Source of the DNA: Calcarisporiella thermophila CBS 279.70
Lineage: Eukaryota > Calcarisporiellomycota
Length of the DNA stretch: 64,000 bases
Assembly (NCBI RefSeq): GCF_041956535.1
Contig: NW_027192211.1
Span: 517,935 to 581,934, forward strand
Direction of reading: 5' to 3'
How positions within the stretch are numbered: position 1 is the stretch's first letter; each line of letters opens with the position of its first letter. The notes below the pieces were generated by a model, which worked only from the letters and a program-made list of their open reading frames with translations, made no database searches and was not told the origin of the DNA. The position numbers and the translations under genes were made by a program. Shown here one piece after another: positions 34,854-46,244 of the stretch.

Positions 34854-37724
34854 TCAAGAACCGTTGATCTCCTTCAAAAAATTAAGATAGCTCACGTGTC
34901 GTTCAGAAAATAATTCCGTAATATTTCGGCTGTCGATTATTCCAATGAGTTGCGGCCAGATGCAGCTCTCATTTCCGCGTAGATCATAATTGTGAGAATT
35001 AATGATCATTGGAGAACCAGGAAATTTAGCCGGATATGCGACCAAAATTCGAATGACGCCATGTTGACAATGTTGTTTAAGGATGGTTAAAAGTGGCGCT
35101 GTGCGCTCCCTGTTAATCAAATTGCCATCTCGATTACGATACAAGAGGTTTGGATCGGTAGTGCGAAGTGATATGGATTCAACATAGTTACGTAGTTTCA
35201 CTTGCACTAGAACGGGAATATGTATTTCTCCTGATGCCCCTTGAATTTTCACAAAAAACACAAGATCTGGTCCTGCGAGATTATCAGGGGCAAAAAATGG
35301 AGGCCTTGTAGAGGCGTCATCTTGCAGATAATTGCCAAGATTGTACTCAGGAGTTGAGAGAAGCAGTTTGACATTCGTAAATCTTGGCCGAGTTGGAGTT
35401 ACCACTATCGCGGATTCGTAAAACAATGGCATGTTTAGTCCCTCAATACCTTGAAATAGTGCCAGTTGAGAGAGTTTTCGCGTGCCATCAAATATGCGCT
35501 CCATTTCCTCGGGGATACAGCGCTCCCAAAGCTTACCAATCATTGCGGGATCAGACTTGAAAATGGTCATTGTTTGAAATACTGAATCTATCATTTTGTG
35601 TCTATCGCGAAAAAAATAAATGGCGGCCAGCACTACCAATGGCTCATCGATGAAAGCCGCAAAACCAGAATACAGATTTGAGATCACGTGGGATTCAGCT
35701 TTAACAGGTATAATCTCCTGTTCTTGTTGGAGAATATTGTCAATTGAAGGATCACCCGATTTCACACGTTCGAGACGAGCGGGCCTAAATGGGCTAAGGT
35801 ATCGCATTCGACAGAGACCCTTTTCGACCAGCTTGAGATCTTTCTCAATAAAATAGCGTGGTTGTCCCGTATATACATAATTTAATACCGCCTCGTGTAT
35901 TTGGTTTAAAAGTTGCCAGCCGCCTCCTCTATCTTCAATTCGAACTAAGGTGGAATAAAATGAGTATCTTGCGCTTAGTCTTGCAGACACCGGCTGTTCC
36001 TCTTTCGCAATGACGATCGCTATCAATTCATCTATAGCGTCGATGTAAGAATAGCCACGGACCATATACTCAATGCAAGTAACAAGAGGACGGTAGCGCC
36101 CACGGCATAGATCAAATAAATGGGAAGATTGCTCTTTAGAAATATCGAGGAAACGTGATGCATAACTATGAACTTGATCCGCACTTTCCCAACCGCCGAA
36201 ATTTACAAATGAGACAAGACCACCTGGTTTTAAACAACCCGACCTAAATTTTGGCTCGAGTTTGATTAGCGATAACCCTGTCCCACTCAAAATCACACAT
36301 AAATCTCGGTGAAGTCTATGAAGAGAATTGAGGACATGTGCAACTGGTGAAAGTAGTGTCCGCTTTTGTTTCGGATCTTGTGAAGAACGAAAGTATCCGT
36401 TCAAGTGGCAATCCAATTCCTGTGCTTCGTCAATTATTACAGGGAATATCGGAAAATTTTTGGTAAATTCCCTTAATTTGCTGTACTCCGTCGTGATTGC
36501 TAGTTGAATGCTATACGTATCACATACTGCGAGCTGTGACATTAAGTCGCAGAAAATATCTTGTCTATACCCAGATAAATGTGCGAAATATACCGGAGCA
36601 ATCTGAAGCAGAAGCCATTTTCGCGGGGTGAAGTTGGGATCTTTAAATAAGCAGTACCGAAGAATTAAAATGCGAGAGAGAATAGCACTATACATCCAAT
36701 GCTCAGCAATCGCCCGGTTCGTTTCATAGTCCTCTTTAGTGACGCGAGCTGATATTAATTCAACTAATGTGGCAAAATCACCGGAACCAAAGTTGTCTTG
36801 CCTCTCTACCACAAAAAAAAATCCCCAGTTCGTAGAAAGAAGTTCATAACAGGTGCGCGTTTTCCCACAGCCAGAAGGTCCTAGCAAAACCATCATATTC
36901 CAAGTATCGAGTGCCAGCTCCATGCTTTGAAAAATTTCATCCAGATGTGTCAGTCTGTCCAAGCTATCAATTGTCTCTGGTAGCGAGTGCAAAAGCAGTG
37001 ATGGAATTTGGGGCCTCAACATAGGAATGTTAGATTCGGGCTTCATGCCCAGAGAAAAATCGTTGACAGTAGCCGGACGGTGATATGTTGGAAAGCTGTG
37101 GTTACTCGTAAGATAATTGTTGAGGAATATTCCAGGATCTCCAACGAAGAATCGATCATTAATGCTTTTAACTGAACTTGAAACCGATAAAGGTGAATCA
37201 ACTAATATTTGATTAACATTTAGTTTTTATATTTATTATATTGAATTAGAATTTTGATTATTTTACCTTCATATAAGCGGGCTTTCTTCAGGTTTTTAGG
37301 GACAGAAAATAAAGGCTCTGTTAACGGCCCGCTTGAAACAACCACTGATAAAACAAAAAATGTATTGATATATTTGCTATGATAAATTAAATATGAAGTA
37401 AAATTGCGTACCTTGGGGCAATTCAACCAACACATGTATATGTTTTCTCTGTGGCTCTTCTGGAAAATATTCGTAGATTTCGTCTAGTGGCGAGAGCCTT
37501 AGTTTGCTTATAGTTTCCGTGTTGCCGGCAGATCTCTGGAGATCTTTGAAGGATAAATCGATCTTCCAGAGAATTAACTCTGAAGGATCAATACCTCCTA
37601 ATTGGCGGGGATTCTTCTCTATAATTTTCCCTTTGAGAACTTCGACGCTATCCGATCCATCAATCTCGAGTGAAAAGGCCTCGGAGAATCTGCTCGGATT
37701 ATTGATCACGCAATTAAGCCGCAT
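34854..37724 (-). CDS. Crinkler-type protein: ubiquitin-like header, P-loop NTPase, REase-like domain
   Basis: Three exons, 37724-37412, 37344-37267 and 37201-34854, with consistent phase, give 912 residues. The header (about residues 1-105) has FSLEIDGSDSVEVLKGKI and ELILWKIDLSF, the LxLWK pattern of Crinkler (CRN) N-termini with a ubiquitin-like fold. No classical signal peptide is visible. A linker of about 75 residues leads to a STAND/AAA-like NTPase with Walker A LLGPSGCGKT, Walker B PVIIDEAQELD and a sensor-like CVILSGTGLSL. The C-terminal region contains DNLAGPDLVFFVKIQG and PVLVQVKLR, which fits a PD-(D/E)xK-type nuclease core with D and Q-x-K. NTPase plus REase-like Crinklers are known in Rhizophagus, chytrids and oomycetes. 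Gene intact; divergent from EMC2 with 145 bp between. Host-directed versus internal defence role is unresolved. Confidence 0.85.
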
Positions 37725-37869
37725 GTTATATACATTACCAAGAAAAAGTGAGAAAATGTGATGATTGCTATTTTCAATTTGTTGGAATATATTTATCTAA
37801 GCCTCCAATTTTCACGAATAAACTCGAATAACTTTTAAAAGCTTCAAATTACAGCTTAAAGGAAATATA

Positions 37870-38982
37870 ATGACATCAAAGCTATCTCACACTGAAGCCA
37901 TAAATCGCCTCCAAGAGCTGCGGCAGACAGGGGAGCGACAACCGGATTTTGTCGTCACTATCGGAAAAGATCTTCTTCACTCGGGCGGAGCGAACAAGAT
38001 GGGCGATGAAGGTAGAATAGATTGGATTTTTATTGGTCTCAAGAATTCGGTGAGCTCATGCCTTTACCTCAATGCTTGTAGTATGGAACTTTTATGAGCA
38101 ACTGTGTATTGCTGCATTGGATGTGGGAGATATGGCGCTAGCGGATGTAATAATTGAAGATGTATTTTTTCCCGGATTCGCGCACCAAATAACATATTTT
38201 CATATTAGAATTGTCTTTCACGTCTAAAGAAACGGTTTCCTCGCTCTGCACGCGTAAAACGTCTCGAAGGAATGACGCTAGAGGCCGAAGGAAAGCTAGA
38301 GGAAGCCCAACAGATCTATACTAAGATTCTTGAAGAGGATGAGACTGACTCGGTATGCCTTCTGTTCATAAGGCTAAAATTTTAAGGAAGATTTAATAAT
38401 CTCACGTGTACTGACTATGGGTAGGCGGTGCTAAAGCGAGGAATTGCAATTCGCATTGCCAAAGGTGAGATGGCTGAGGCGATTGCTGCGCTGAATAGTT
38501 ATTTGGAATTCTATTACAACGATCCTGAAGCTTGGGGCGAGCTATGTTCATTATATATGCGCGAACATATGTAAATTTTGGGTTGATAATAGGATTCTGT
38601 CCGTTTTTGGTTCAACTCTGCATTTCTATTTAATAGGTACCAGCAGGCGTCTCACTGCGCCGAAGAGCTCATCCTCCTCCAGCCCCATAATCATTTGCAT
38701 CACTTACGCCATGCTGAAATCCAGCGTACCCTTGGCAATCTAGATGTGGCTCTGAAAGCTTTCTGTCGAGTTGTGGAAATGTGCACCGATCACGTCCGTG
38801 CATTATATGGGATGCAAGCGTGCAGTGCTCAGTTATTGCGAGAAAGTGGAGGAAAGGGAGAATATTTAGCTGAATTAAATGAACTGGCTACAGAGCGTTT
38901 GCTGGATGTGTATTCTCGTGGGAATGCTCCTGATCATGTAAAACAGGTAGTCCGGAAGTGGGTTGAGGAGACTTGCAACTAA
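37870..38982 (+). CDS. EMC2: ER membrane protein complex subunit 2 (EMC2/TTC35)
   Basis: TPR protein on the cytosolic face of the ER membrane complex, which inserts tail-anchored and multispanning proteins. About five exons. Start MTSKLSHTEAINRLQELR, then WNFYEQLCIAALDVGDMALA, CLSRLKKRFPRSARVKRLEG, MTLEAEGKLEEAQQIYTKIL, AVLKRGIAIRIAKGEMAEAI, LNSYLEFYYNDPEAWGELC, ASHCAEELILLQPHNHLHHL, YAEIQ-like RHAEIQRTLGNLDVALKAF, ending VRKWVEETCN. The KR-x-LEGM, D-EAW-EL and EEL-L-P-N blocks are diagnostic of EMC2. It sits head-to-head with the Crinkler gene. Confidence 0.94.
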
Positions 38983-39365
38983 AAGAAAGAGAGGTCAGAG
39001 ACTTTATAGATATCTAATTTTCCATTGGCTGTAGTCTTTTTTATTTTTTGTTTGCTTTATTTTTTTTTTTCACTCAATACAGATATATATTTTTTATCAT
39101 TTAACATGCAAATATATCTGTTCGAAAAGATACATTAGAAAAGTAGCGAAAATAGTGCCTATGGAGTTTAACTGATTACGTGGTAATTTATCTCCCCGTG
39201 GTGAGTTAGCCCCTCTTTGATTTTGTTTACCCAAGACTGAGCAGTCATAAAGTTGCAGAAAGGGATAGAGTTCTTTTGACAATTCGCTGAATGCGTATTG
39301 ACTTGTTTAACCTCTTTTTCCGATATCAAAATATTCTCAGCATTTTGTGAGGAGGCCAGACCAAT
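38983..39365. other. intergenic
   Basis: Spacer with T-rich tracts between EMC2 and the PPR gene. No supported gene. Confidence 0.5.
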
Positions 39366-41705
39366 ATGGCCTCGTCATGGTCCTGCTGTAGCCGGGGTCT
39401 TCGCGCAAGCGAAGGACTACCGTTTCCATTATTCTACAATACCCTACTAAATAGAAGTAAAAGAACAACAACACGAATACTGCGATCGTACTCGACCCTT
39501 CCTTCAGCGATCTCAACCCCTGAACGTTCCTCCCTTTCCGCTCCCACTATTGTCAATACATCACCGTCAAGTGCTAGTCACAATGCGCTCAAGAAATTAA
39601 CAGCTTCGGCATGGGTGAGCGAGGACGTATCTCAACTTCGAGCGCTTATTTGTAAGCGGCCCTTACCTCCACTACATCATCTCTGGCAAGCTTATCTCTC
39701 TGCTCGCACTCATCTTGACTATATTCCGCGCAGTGATCTCTCTGCACTTCTGCGCATTTTCACCAACTCGATTGCGTACGGTAAACACGATTCACGAACC
39801 GATCTTGCGGTGACATTATTTGAGGATCTTGATAAACGGGGTGTGAAATTCACGGCAGAGGAGTATTCGCTGTGGATGAGAACATACCGCGCGAAATGGG
39901 CACTTACGCGGGCTATTAGAGTGATGGAACGAATGAAGCATGAGAGGGTGTCTCCGACACGCGAATGCTACACTGCCTTAGTGGATATGTTGGCGAGGAG
40001 TGGACATGTTGAGCAGGCTAACCAACTCTTTATTGACATGAAAGCGCAAGGAATTAAGCCCTCTTTTTATATTTATGCGCTCTTGGCAGAAGCTCATTTA
40101 AAAGGCAATAATAAATATCGTGCGTGGAATTTGTGCTGGCGCGCGGTAGGATCAGGTGTTTTACCCATAGATGAATACTTGTCGCGATTAAGAGCAAGAA
40201 GAAAGGAGTTCTCGAGCTGGTCCGAACAGGAACAGACGCGTGAGATACTGAATTTCTTAGTGCGGGCACTGGTGCTTGAAGATAATCTAGTGGAGGCACG
40301 GCGAATGTACAAGCTACATACACTTTTCGATCTCACTCCTTCAGAAGCGCTTTTAGAAGCATTAATTCACAGTCATATACAACGTGGACAAATCAAGAAG
40401 GGTTTAGACCTGGTGCTAGAAAGTAGACGCAACAATATTCGATTGACGCATGATGTAATAGAGTCGCTATTGAAAAAGAGCATTGCGCTGGAAGATTTGG
40501 CGGTGGCCGAGAAACTCTATCAATATGTTGGCGGAGCTTCCTTTTCTTTTTCTGAGCACGCATGTCGCGATCTAATTGCGCTTCACTTACGTCGCAAAAA
40601 TGCAATCGGAGCTATGCGGGTTTTTGGCGATCTAAGGAATAAGCATTTCCCCAATTTTCCTGCCACTGATACGGCAAATATTCTCTTACGGGGCCTCATC
40701 CAGTCTGCACGATTCGACGATGCTCGCCGTTTATTTGATACCATGCGACAGCAGAGTAACTTTACACCTAATGCTGCTGTTTACATAACACTTATCCATT
40801 TCTGTGCAAGATCGGGCGATGTGGTATTGGCGGAAAGGATGGTGCGGCAGATGCGGGAAAAAAGAATACCGTTGACGCGTGGTTGTTATACCATGCTTAT
40901 GGATTGCTATGCCCGTGTGGGAAGGATGGACGGCGCCATGGAGATGCTTCGGACGCTGGTTCAACGTGGGCACAAGCCTACAGTCACAGAATTCAATATA
41001 TTGCTAGCAGGATGTGCAATTCACCCACAGAACCGCCTTATCGGTGATATGGGTGTTGCAGATATCGCCAAAGTACTAGAGGCGATGCAGCAATACAATG
41101 TGAAGCCAGACTTGGTTACCTACCGTACTCTGATTACGACCTATCTAAAATACAGAGATCAACCCCACGAGCAGGTGGAAGATATGATCAGAGAGTTGGA
41201 GAGACGACAAAATTGGGGAATTGAAAAGGAAAATGTGTTTATGTTCAACATCCGACTTACGTACAAGGTGCAGGTGGAGGGAGTGCCCCGTGCGGTCCAG
41301 TTCTTCTTCGAACATGCCAAAGCCCATCCGAATTTCGCTTACGATGTAATCACATATCGCATTTTATTGGACGTGACTCTTAAACAGCACCGACTTGCTT
41401 ATTTGTCGAATCGTTTATATCGCCATATGTTGAATCGGGGACTGCAACTGCCTCCAGAACTCATGAACCAGCTCATATACTCATGGGCTGCCAAGAAGCG
41501 ATTCAAAAAGGCACGTAATCTTTTGGAAGGGATGGGTGAATTTGCGGATGTTCGCTCGTGGACCGGGCTGATACGCGCCTATTTGAAATATGGATATATG
41601 GAGGCAGCGAGAAAGGTGTGTGAGGACATGGAGGCGAGTGGGGTGAAGGCCGATGACTATTTAATGCGACTGTTTGACGAGAAGGACGGTGTGGGGGAGC
41701 AGTAA
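39366..41705 (+). CDS. mitochondrial pentatricopeptide repeat (PPR) protein
   Basis: One exon, 779 residues. The first about 40 residues are Ser/Arg-rich with few acids (MASSWSCCSRGLRASEG, SKRTTTRILRSYST), a mitochondrial presequence. About 12 or more PPR motifs follow, for example YSLWMRTYRAKWALTRAIRV, CYTALVDMLARSGHVEQANQ, VYITLIHFCARSGDVVLAER, CYTMLMDCYARVGRMDGAME, EFNILLAGCAIHPQNR, TYRTLITTYLKYRDQPHEQ, and YRILLDVTLKQHRLAYLSNR. The array continues to the C-terminus (WTGLIRAYLKYGYMEAARK) with no extra catalytic domain. Probably binds a mitochondrial transcript for splicing, stability or translation. The specific target is unknown. Intronless, unlike its neighbours. Confidence 0.9.
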   Translation: MASSWSCCSRGLRASEGLPFPLFYNTLLNRSKRTTTRILRSYSTLPSAISTPERSSLSAPTIVNTSPSSASHNALKKLTASAWVSEDVSQLRALICKRPLPPLHHLWQAYLSARTHLDYIPRSDLSALLRIFTNSIAYGKHDSRTDLAVTLFEDLDKRGVKFTAEEYSLWMRTYRAKWALTRAIRVMERMKHERVSPTRECYTALVDMLARSGHVEQANQLFIDMKAQGIKPSFYIYALLAEAHLKGNNKYRAWNLCWRAVGSGVLPIDEYLSRLRARRKEFSSWSEQEQTREILNFLVRALVLEDNLVEARRMYKLHTLFDLTPSEALLEALIHSHIQRGQIKKGLDLVLESRRNNIRLTHDVIESLLKKSIALEDLAVAEKLYQYVGGASFSFSEHACRDLIALHLRRKNAIGAMRVFGDLRNKHFPNFPATDTANILLRGLIQSARFDDARRLFDTMRQQSNFTPNAAVYITLIHFCARSGDVVLAERMVRQMREKRIPLTRGCYTMLMDCYARVGRMDGAMEMLRTLVQRGHKPTVTEFNILLAGCAIHPQNRLIGDMGVADIAKVLEAMQQYNVKPDLVTYRTLITTYLKYRDQPHEQVEDMIRELERRQNWGIEKENVFMFNIRLTYKVQVEGVPRAVQFFFEHAKAHPNFAYDVITYRILLDVTLKQHRLAYLSNRLYRHMLNRGLQLPPELMNQLIYSWAAKKRFKKARNLLEGMGEFADVRSWTGLIRAYLKYGYMEAARKVCEDMEASGVKADDYLMRLFDEKDGVGEQ

Positions 41706-42187
41706 AGGAAATCATGATTTGAGAGATGTGGATACCTTTGCCTATTTTGCTTTATTTTCTTTTCTCAATCATCGCACATTGTATTATAACCTCTACTATT
41801 TTTAGTTTTTTTTTTCTTTGTATTTTCAAAGGTTGATTGATTTATGTAAATTTTTAAAATTTCTAAAGAGCTCGCCGTTTACTTTATTATTTAATATTGC
41901 TCTTTGCCAGAGTTACTTCTCTTCAAAAAATTTCCGTCTAACTACCTACAGAAAAAAAATGCTGGATATTCAGGTTTCTAGATTGAATACTTGTACGTGT
42001 AAAACAGGAGAATTTAACTGATATTCAAGTGATGTTTCATTACTCCTCACCAATAGGCTCAGTTATTTAATCAAAAAAAAAAAAATATCTGTGGTCTTTG
42101 CAACTCAGGAACATGTTATGATAAATTTCATTTATAATTGCAATGCTTATTATTTATCATAAAAAATAAACATTCGTTTAATAGAGC
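41706..42187. other. convergent 3' flanks
   Basis: AT-rich spacer between PPR (+) and NMD3 (-), with an A run near 42067-42078. No supported gene. Confidence 0.5.
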
Positions 42188-44020
42188 CTATGCCTCCGCT
42201 AGCTCTTCATCATCTATCATTAGCCCTTCCATATCCTCTGCCAGTTCATCCAGTCCAACCTCGGGGAAGTCCTCTTCTTCAATATCTTGCTCATCATCAG
42301 CCTCCATAGCCGTATCAGCCTCTCTCCTATTACGAGCTTCATCTTTCCACAGAGTAACGTTCTGTCGCAATTCGGGGTCTTCCTCGAGATCGCGCAAGAA
42401 CAACTCATAATCCTGTTCAAGACGGTCTGCCTCTTGTTTCCGTGGTTGTAATTCTCCTTGATCGATTGCAATGCGCTTAAGCTTCCAGTTACGTGGGCGG
42501 TTCTTCTTTCGGCGGTTCGGATATGCCTTACGGACAAGAATAACGTCTGCAGTCGCGCGACGATCCAATCGGTCAAAGTTTTCGTCGTTGAAATTTGAAT
42601 TCACAAGATCATATCCCATGACAGAGTCTCCCGGTCGCAGAATTCCTCCCAGATGCGATCGCGTGATGAATGTGGTATCGTTCTTTCCGAAATCACTAGA
42701 CCGTGCTACGGTCACATCGGCGAGTACGAATTTACCCCTTGTTGGCCCGAGCATCTCCACATCAAGCACATCAAATTGAATGAGTTCTGGAACAGATGCC
42801 AGAGAATTAAACGGACTGCGCCAAAACACTTGATTTGAGATATCTGCGGAGGCAAGGGAGTTTGGATCAATGATGTGAATGCTGTTTCCAACACGGTGGC
42901 AGACGACGAGCGGAGGAATGTTTCCGAGAGAGCGAGCAAGAGGAGGAGGTAAACACAAAAGATCATCCTAGCGTGAAAATTAGAATAAACATACGAAGAT
43001 GATGTATGTTAGAGGAATGGAACTGAGCAAAGAAATGTATGGCTGAGATCATATTACCTTACAAATCGGTACTATTTCACATGAGAATGTGAATTTGAAG
43101 TTCGCTGTACCAGTATGGATATCTGAAGAAATAATTTGCTCTGAGGTTTTTGATCGAATTGGAACCACCGCTTGTAGAAATTCGAGCAACTTGATTGCAT
43201 GAGACTTGTTTGCAAAAAAGAAGTCGAGACCGTCTTTAGTTTCCTTAATATTGATTGTATTCTTGTGTGCATTATGTTTAAGCATAAGCTGCTCAAGGAA
43301 GAGGAATGTTCGTTTATGGTTAACCTGCCAAAATCAAATTCATCAATATTATGATTTGTTGAGGCCTACTAAATAATCAAATGCAAAAGAATATGGACTC
43401 ACTTTTTGACGAACTTGAACGCTTGCGCGCCAAGTATTTTCTGCCATAACTCGTGTACAGTCCGGACATTGCTGATGACTGACGACGTATTCAACCTCAA
43501 AGATTTGCTGTAAGATTGTTGAAGCAAAAACCTATGCAAGCGATTAATGAATATGTTAATTGAAGAATAACTATGAATTACTGAAAATAAGAGTGATCTT
43601 ACCTCCTTCTGAATGGTTAGCTTAACCTTAACACGCCTTGAATGCGGCTCTGTCCAAATGAATCCAGCATCTACTAATCGCACTTTTGATAACCCTTTCA
43701 GTCGCTTTAAGCATAATGCGAGAAGTTCTCTGCTCTCGAGTTCTGCAGTAACCCATGCATTGGGAGGCTGAAGGTAGCGCTCGCAATTACGGCAGAAGTG
43801 TATGGTTAACTGCTTTGGGATGCCTTCAGTGATATCCACCTCATTACGTATGCAATTGACACACATGTTCGCCGGATTTGGGGGAATCGGCGTACCACAT
43901 TGACAGCAAAGACTATATGTATCAATGGATTAGATCGATATGAATTAGTTTGCATTTTTGTACCATGTTCATACAGAGAACTTACATTAGCTGCTCCTGT
44001 ACAACGGGATGATATTCCAT
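42188..44020 (-). CDS. NMD3: NMD3, 60S ribosomal subunit export adaptor
   Basis: Adaptor that carries pre-60S subunits through the nuclear pore via Crm1 and leaves late in cytoplasmic maturation. About five exons. The start MEYHPVVQEQL at 44020 is followed by the first Zn pair (CCQCGTPIPPN-type) and NMCVNCIRNEVDITEGIPK, then HFCRNCERYLQPP with the second Zn site, WVTAELESRELLALCLKRL, and LVDAGFIWTEPHSRRVKVKL. Later exons give HKNTINIKETKDGLDFFFAN and KNDTTFITRSHLGGILRPGD with VMGYDLVNSNFND. The C-terminus has basic NRRKKNRPRNWKLKRIAID (NLS-like) and an acidic end containing LDELAEDMEGLMI, which fits a leucine-rich nuclear export signal. Complete. Divergent from RPF2, with 178 bp between start codons. 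Confidence 0.95.
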
Positions 44021-44198
44021 GATATTATTTTTTTTTCTAGTAAGCTTGTAAAAAGGAAAATGATTAATCGAAAAGTTTTCCTTCTTGTTTGTTCAATTTG
44101 TGACTTGCATTAATAATGCGAACAGTCACAATTGTTTACATTTGATTCCTAATTGAAATCTAAGTCCTATCTCGCCTAATTACTTCCATTGCTCCAAA

Positions 44199-45387
44199 AT
44201 GTTGCGCACAATGTAAGTCTTGGCTGGAAAGGAGTTTATTTTGAGCCGATCTAATCTAAATACATTCCGATGCTAATCCTATCTATCCATTTGTTAGTAA
44301 GCCCAAGAATGCACGCTCGAAACGTGCACTTAAAAAGCGAGAGCCAAAAGTAAATGAGAATCCCAAAACCGCATTATTTATTCGGGGAAGCACGACAAGC
44401 CATATTGTGAATGATGCACTTACTGATCTGGTAGGAAAATATTAGCTTGATGGCTGGTCGATGGATGAATTTCTAAATTTTCTTCGAATTTCGCCTAATA
44501 ACTTAGTACTCGCTTAAAAAGCCTGATGCTGTTAATTTCACAAAAAAGAATCCCATCCACCCGTTTGACGATGACACACCTTTGACCTTCCTCTCTCAGA
44601 AAAATGACTCCTCTTTAATAGTTGTTGGTACTCATTCTAAAAAACGTCCTCACAATCTTGTATTCGCACGCATGTTCGACCATCAATTGATGGATATGAT
44701 CGAGGTTGGAATCGAGAAAAGTGTGCCCATGGCTGAGTTCAAGGTGAGTGTATTGCTGTTAGTTTCATCGTATTAGTTTTAGATTCGACCTTTAATAATG
44801 GATTTTAATTACTCTGTTAGGCTCCAAAATGTGCCGTTGGAATGCGTCCATTAATGGTATTTAATGGCGAGCACTGGGAATCCAAACCAGAACTTAAGCA
44901 TATGCGTACCATGCTTCTTGACTTTTTCCGGGGCCAGGAGGCGGATGCGATCAATCTTGCAGGGCTCGAGCACGTCATCTCCCTGACTGCAATGCCATCA
45001 TCCGAGGACGATGGTTCCCATCGTATCTTTTTCCGTGTATACACCATTCAGCTCAAAAAATCAGGGACACGTATTCCACGTATTGAGCTCGAGGAGATGG
45101 GTCCAAGTTTCGATTGGAGGATTAGGCGAAGAGTAGAGCCTAAGGATGACATGTGGAAGATGGCAATCAAGGTTCCTAAAGAGCTCAAACCGAAGAGGGT
45201 GAAGAATGTAGAGAAAGACCTTCTGGGAGACAAATACGGACGGGTGCATTTGGGCCGACAAGATTTATCGAAGTTGCAGACGCGGAAGATGAAGGGTTTA
45301 AAGAAGCGGCCCGTAGGATCCGACGAAGAGGACGACGACGACATGGACGTGGAGATGGCGGAGATATCGAAAAAGAGACGAGTGTGA
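44199..45387 (+). CDS. RPF2: RPF2 ribosome biogenesis factor (Brix domain)
   Basis: Nucleolar factor that with Rrs1 brings the 5S RNP into pre-60S particles. Four exons. A tiny first exon (ATG TTG CGC ACA AT, 44199-44212) joins to IKPKNARSKRALKKREPK, then LFIRGSTTSHIVNDALTDL, LKKPDAVNFTKKNPIHPFD, FLSQKNDSSLIVVGTHSKKR, HNLVFARMFDHQLMDMIEVG, and KCAVGMRPLMVFNGEHWES. The last exon holds the rest of the Brix fold (NLAGLEHVISLTAMPSS, IFFRVYTIQLKKSGTRIPRI, LEEMGPSFDWRIRRR). The C-terminus is basic then acidic (DEEDDDDMDVEMAEISKKRR). All family blocks are present. Confidence 0.95.
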
Positions 45388-45798
45388 TGATATCATACAT
45401 TACCAAAGACAATGTTTTCCTGTTAATATCATGCTATGCTTTAATTAAAGAGAAATATATGCGTTTTCGATTTTGTATGCCGGTTTGAAAATGTTCACGT
45501 GGGACCTTTACAAAATGGATAATACATTCTGATATCAAGCTATTTTTCCATGTCCTAAGAGCTAGGATAAAATTGACAAAAGTCTGAGAATATTTATCTG
45601 AGAATATGCAAAAAAAAAGACCGGTACATAAATTTTTCTAAAAATGGCACTGGCCTTTGGATTTAATCTAAATTGCTTTAGCGAGTATGGGTTGATAACA
45701 TCATATTAAAAGCATTAATGGGATACCGTTGCTCCAAACATTTTACAAATTAAAATAAAACGTGTTCCTTTAAATAGTCAACGTAGCTAATGAACTGC
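45388..45798. other. intergenic
   Basis: AT-rich spacer marking the change from gene-dense to gene-poor sequence. No supported gene. Confidence 0.5.
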
Positions 45799-46244
45799 TT
45801 ATTGAACAACATCAATTGAGCCATACATTCCTGCAACGCATTGAAGTGCACAAATGTAATAGACTTTCCCAGGAGTCTTAAAAGTTTTGGTAAACTTCCC
45901 AACTAATAGCATAATCAGTATTAGTAATCAGTCTACTCTGACTTTCTAATTTTCAACTGACCCCCTAATTTTATCCCAGTGGCAAACAAATCATCAGGAT
46001 CTACCCCCTTGGGAGCGGACATCATTGGAGTTGCGCACCCTGCCGGCCCAGGATAATTTGTCCTCATGACATTGTGAGGGAGAATGCCTTCCCATTTAAA
46101 AGTCACTGGTTCTCCAACACGCACTACAGCATGCTTTGGGGAAAATGAATATGGCCCAACACCTCCATTAGACCCGACTCTAATGGTTAGATCAGCAAGT
46201 GTAGAACCCCAGAGTAGAAGGAAACAGAGGAGAAAGTGTATCAT
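45799..46244 (-). CDS. secreted cupredoxin-like protein with altered copper site
   Basis: Two exons. Exon 1 (46244 to about 45978) starts MIHFLLCFLLLWGSTLA, a signal peptide, followed by DLTIRVGSNGGVGPYSFSPK, GEPVTFKWEGILPHNVM and MMSAPKGVDPDDLFATGI. Exon 2 follows a textbook branch point and acceptor (tactaat...ctattag) and gives GKFTKTFKTPGKVYYICALQ, CVAGMYGSIDVV and the stop at 45799. This is a blue-copper fold: His in PHNVM, Cys in YYIC and Met in AGM sit at plastocyanin-like spacing (Cys to Met +8). At Cys+3, where the second His ligand is expected, there is Gln. About 116 residues before processing. It could bind copper weakly, in altered form, or not at all. Confidence 0.78.
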
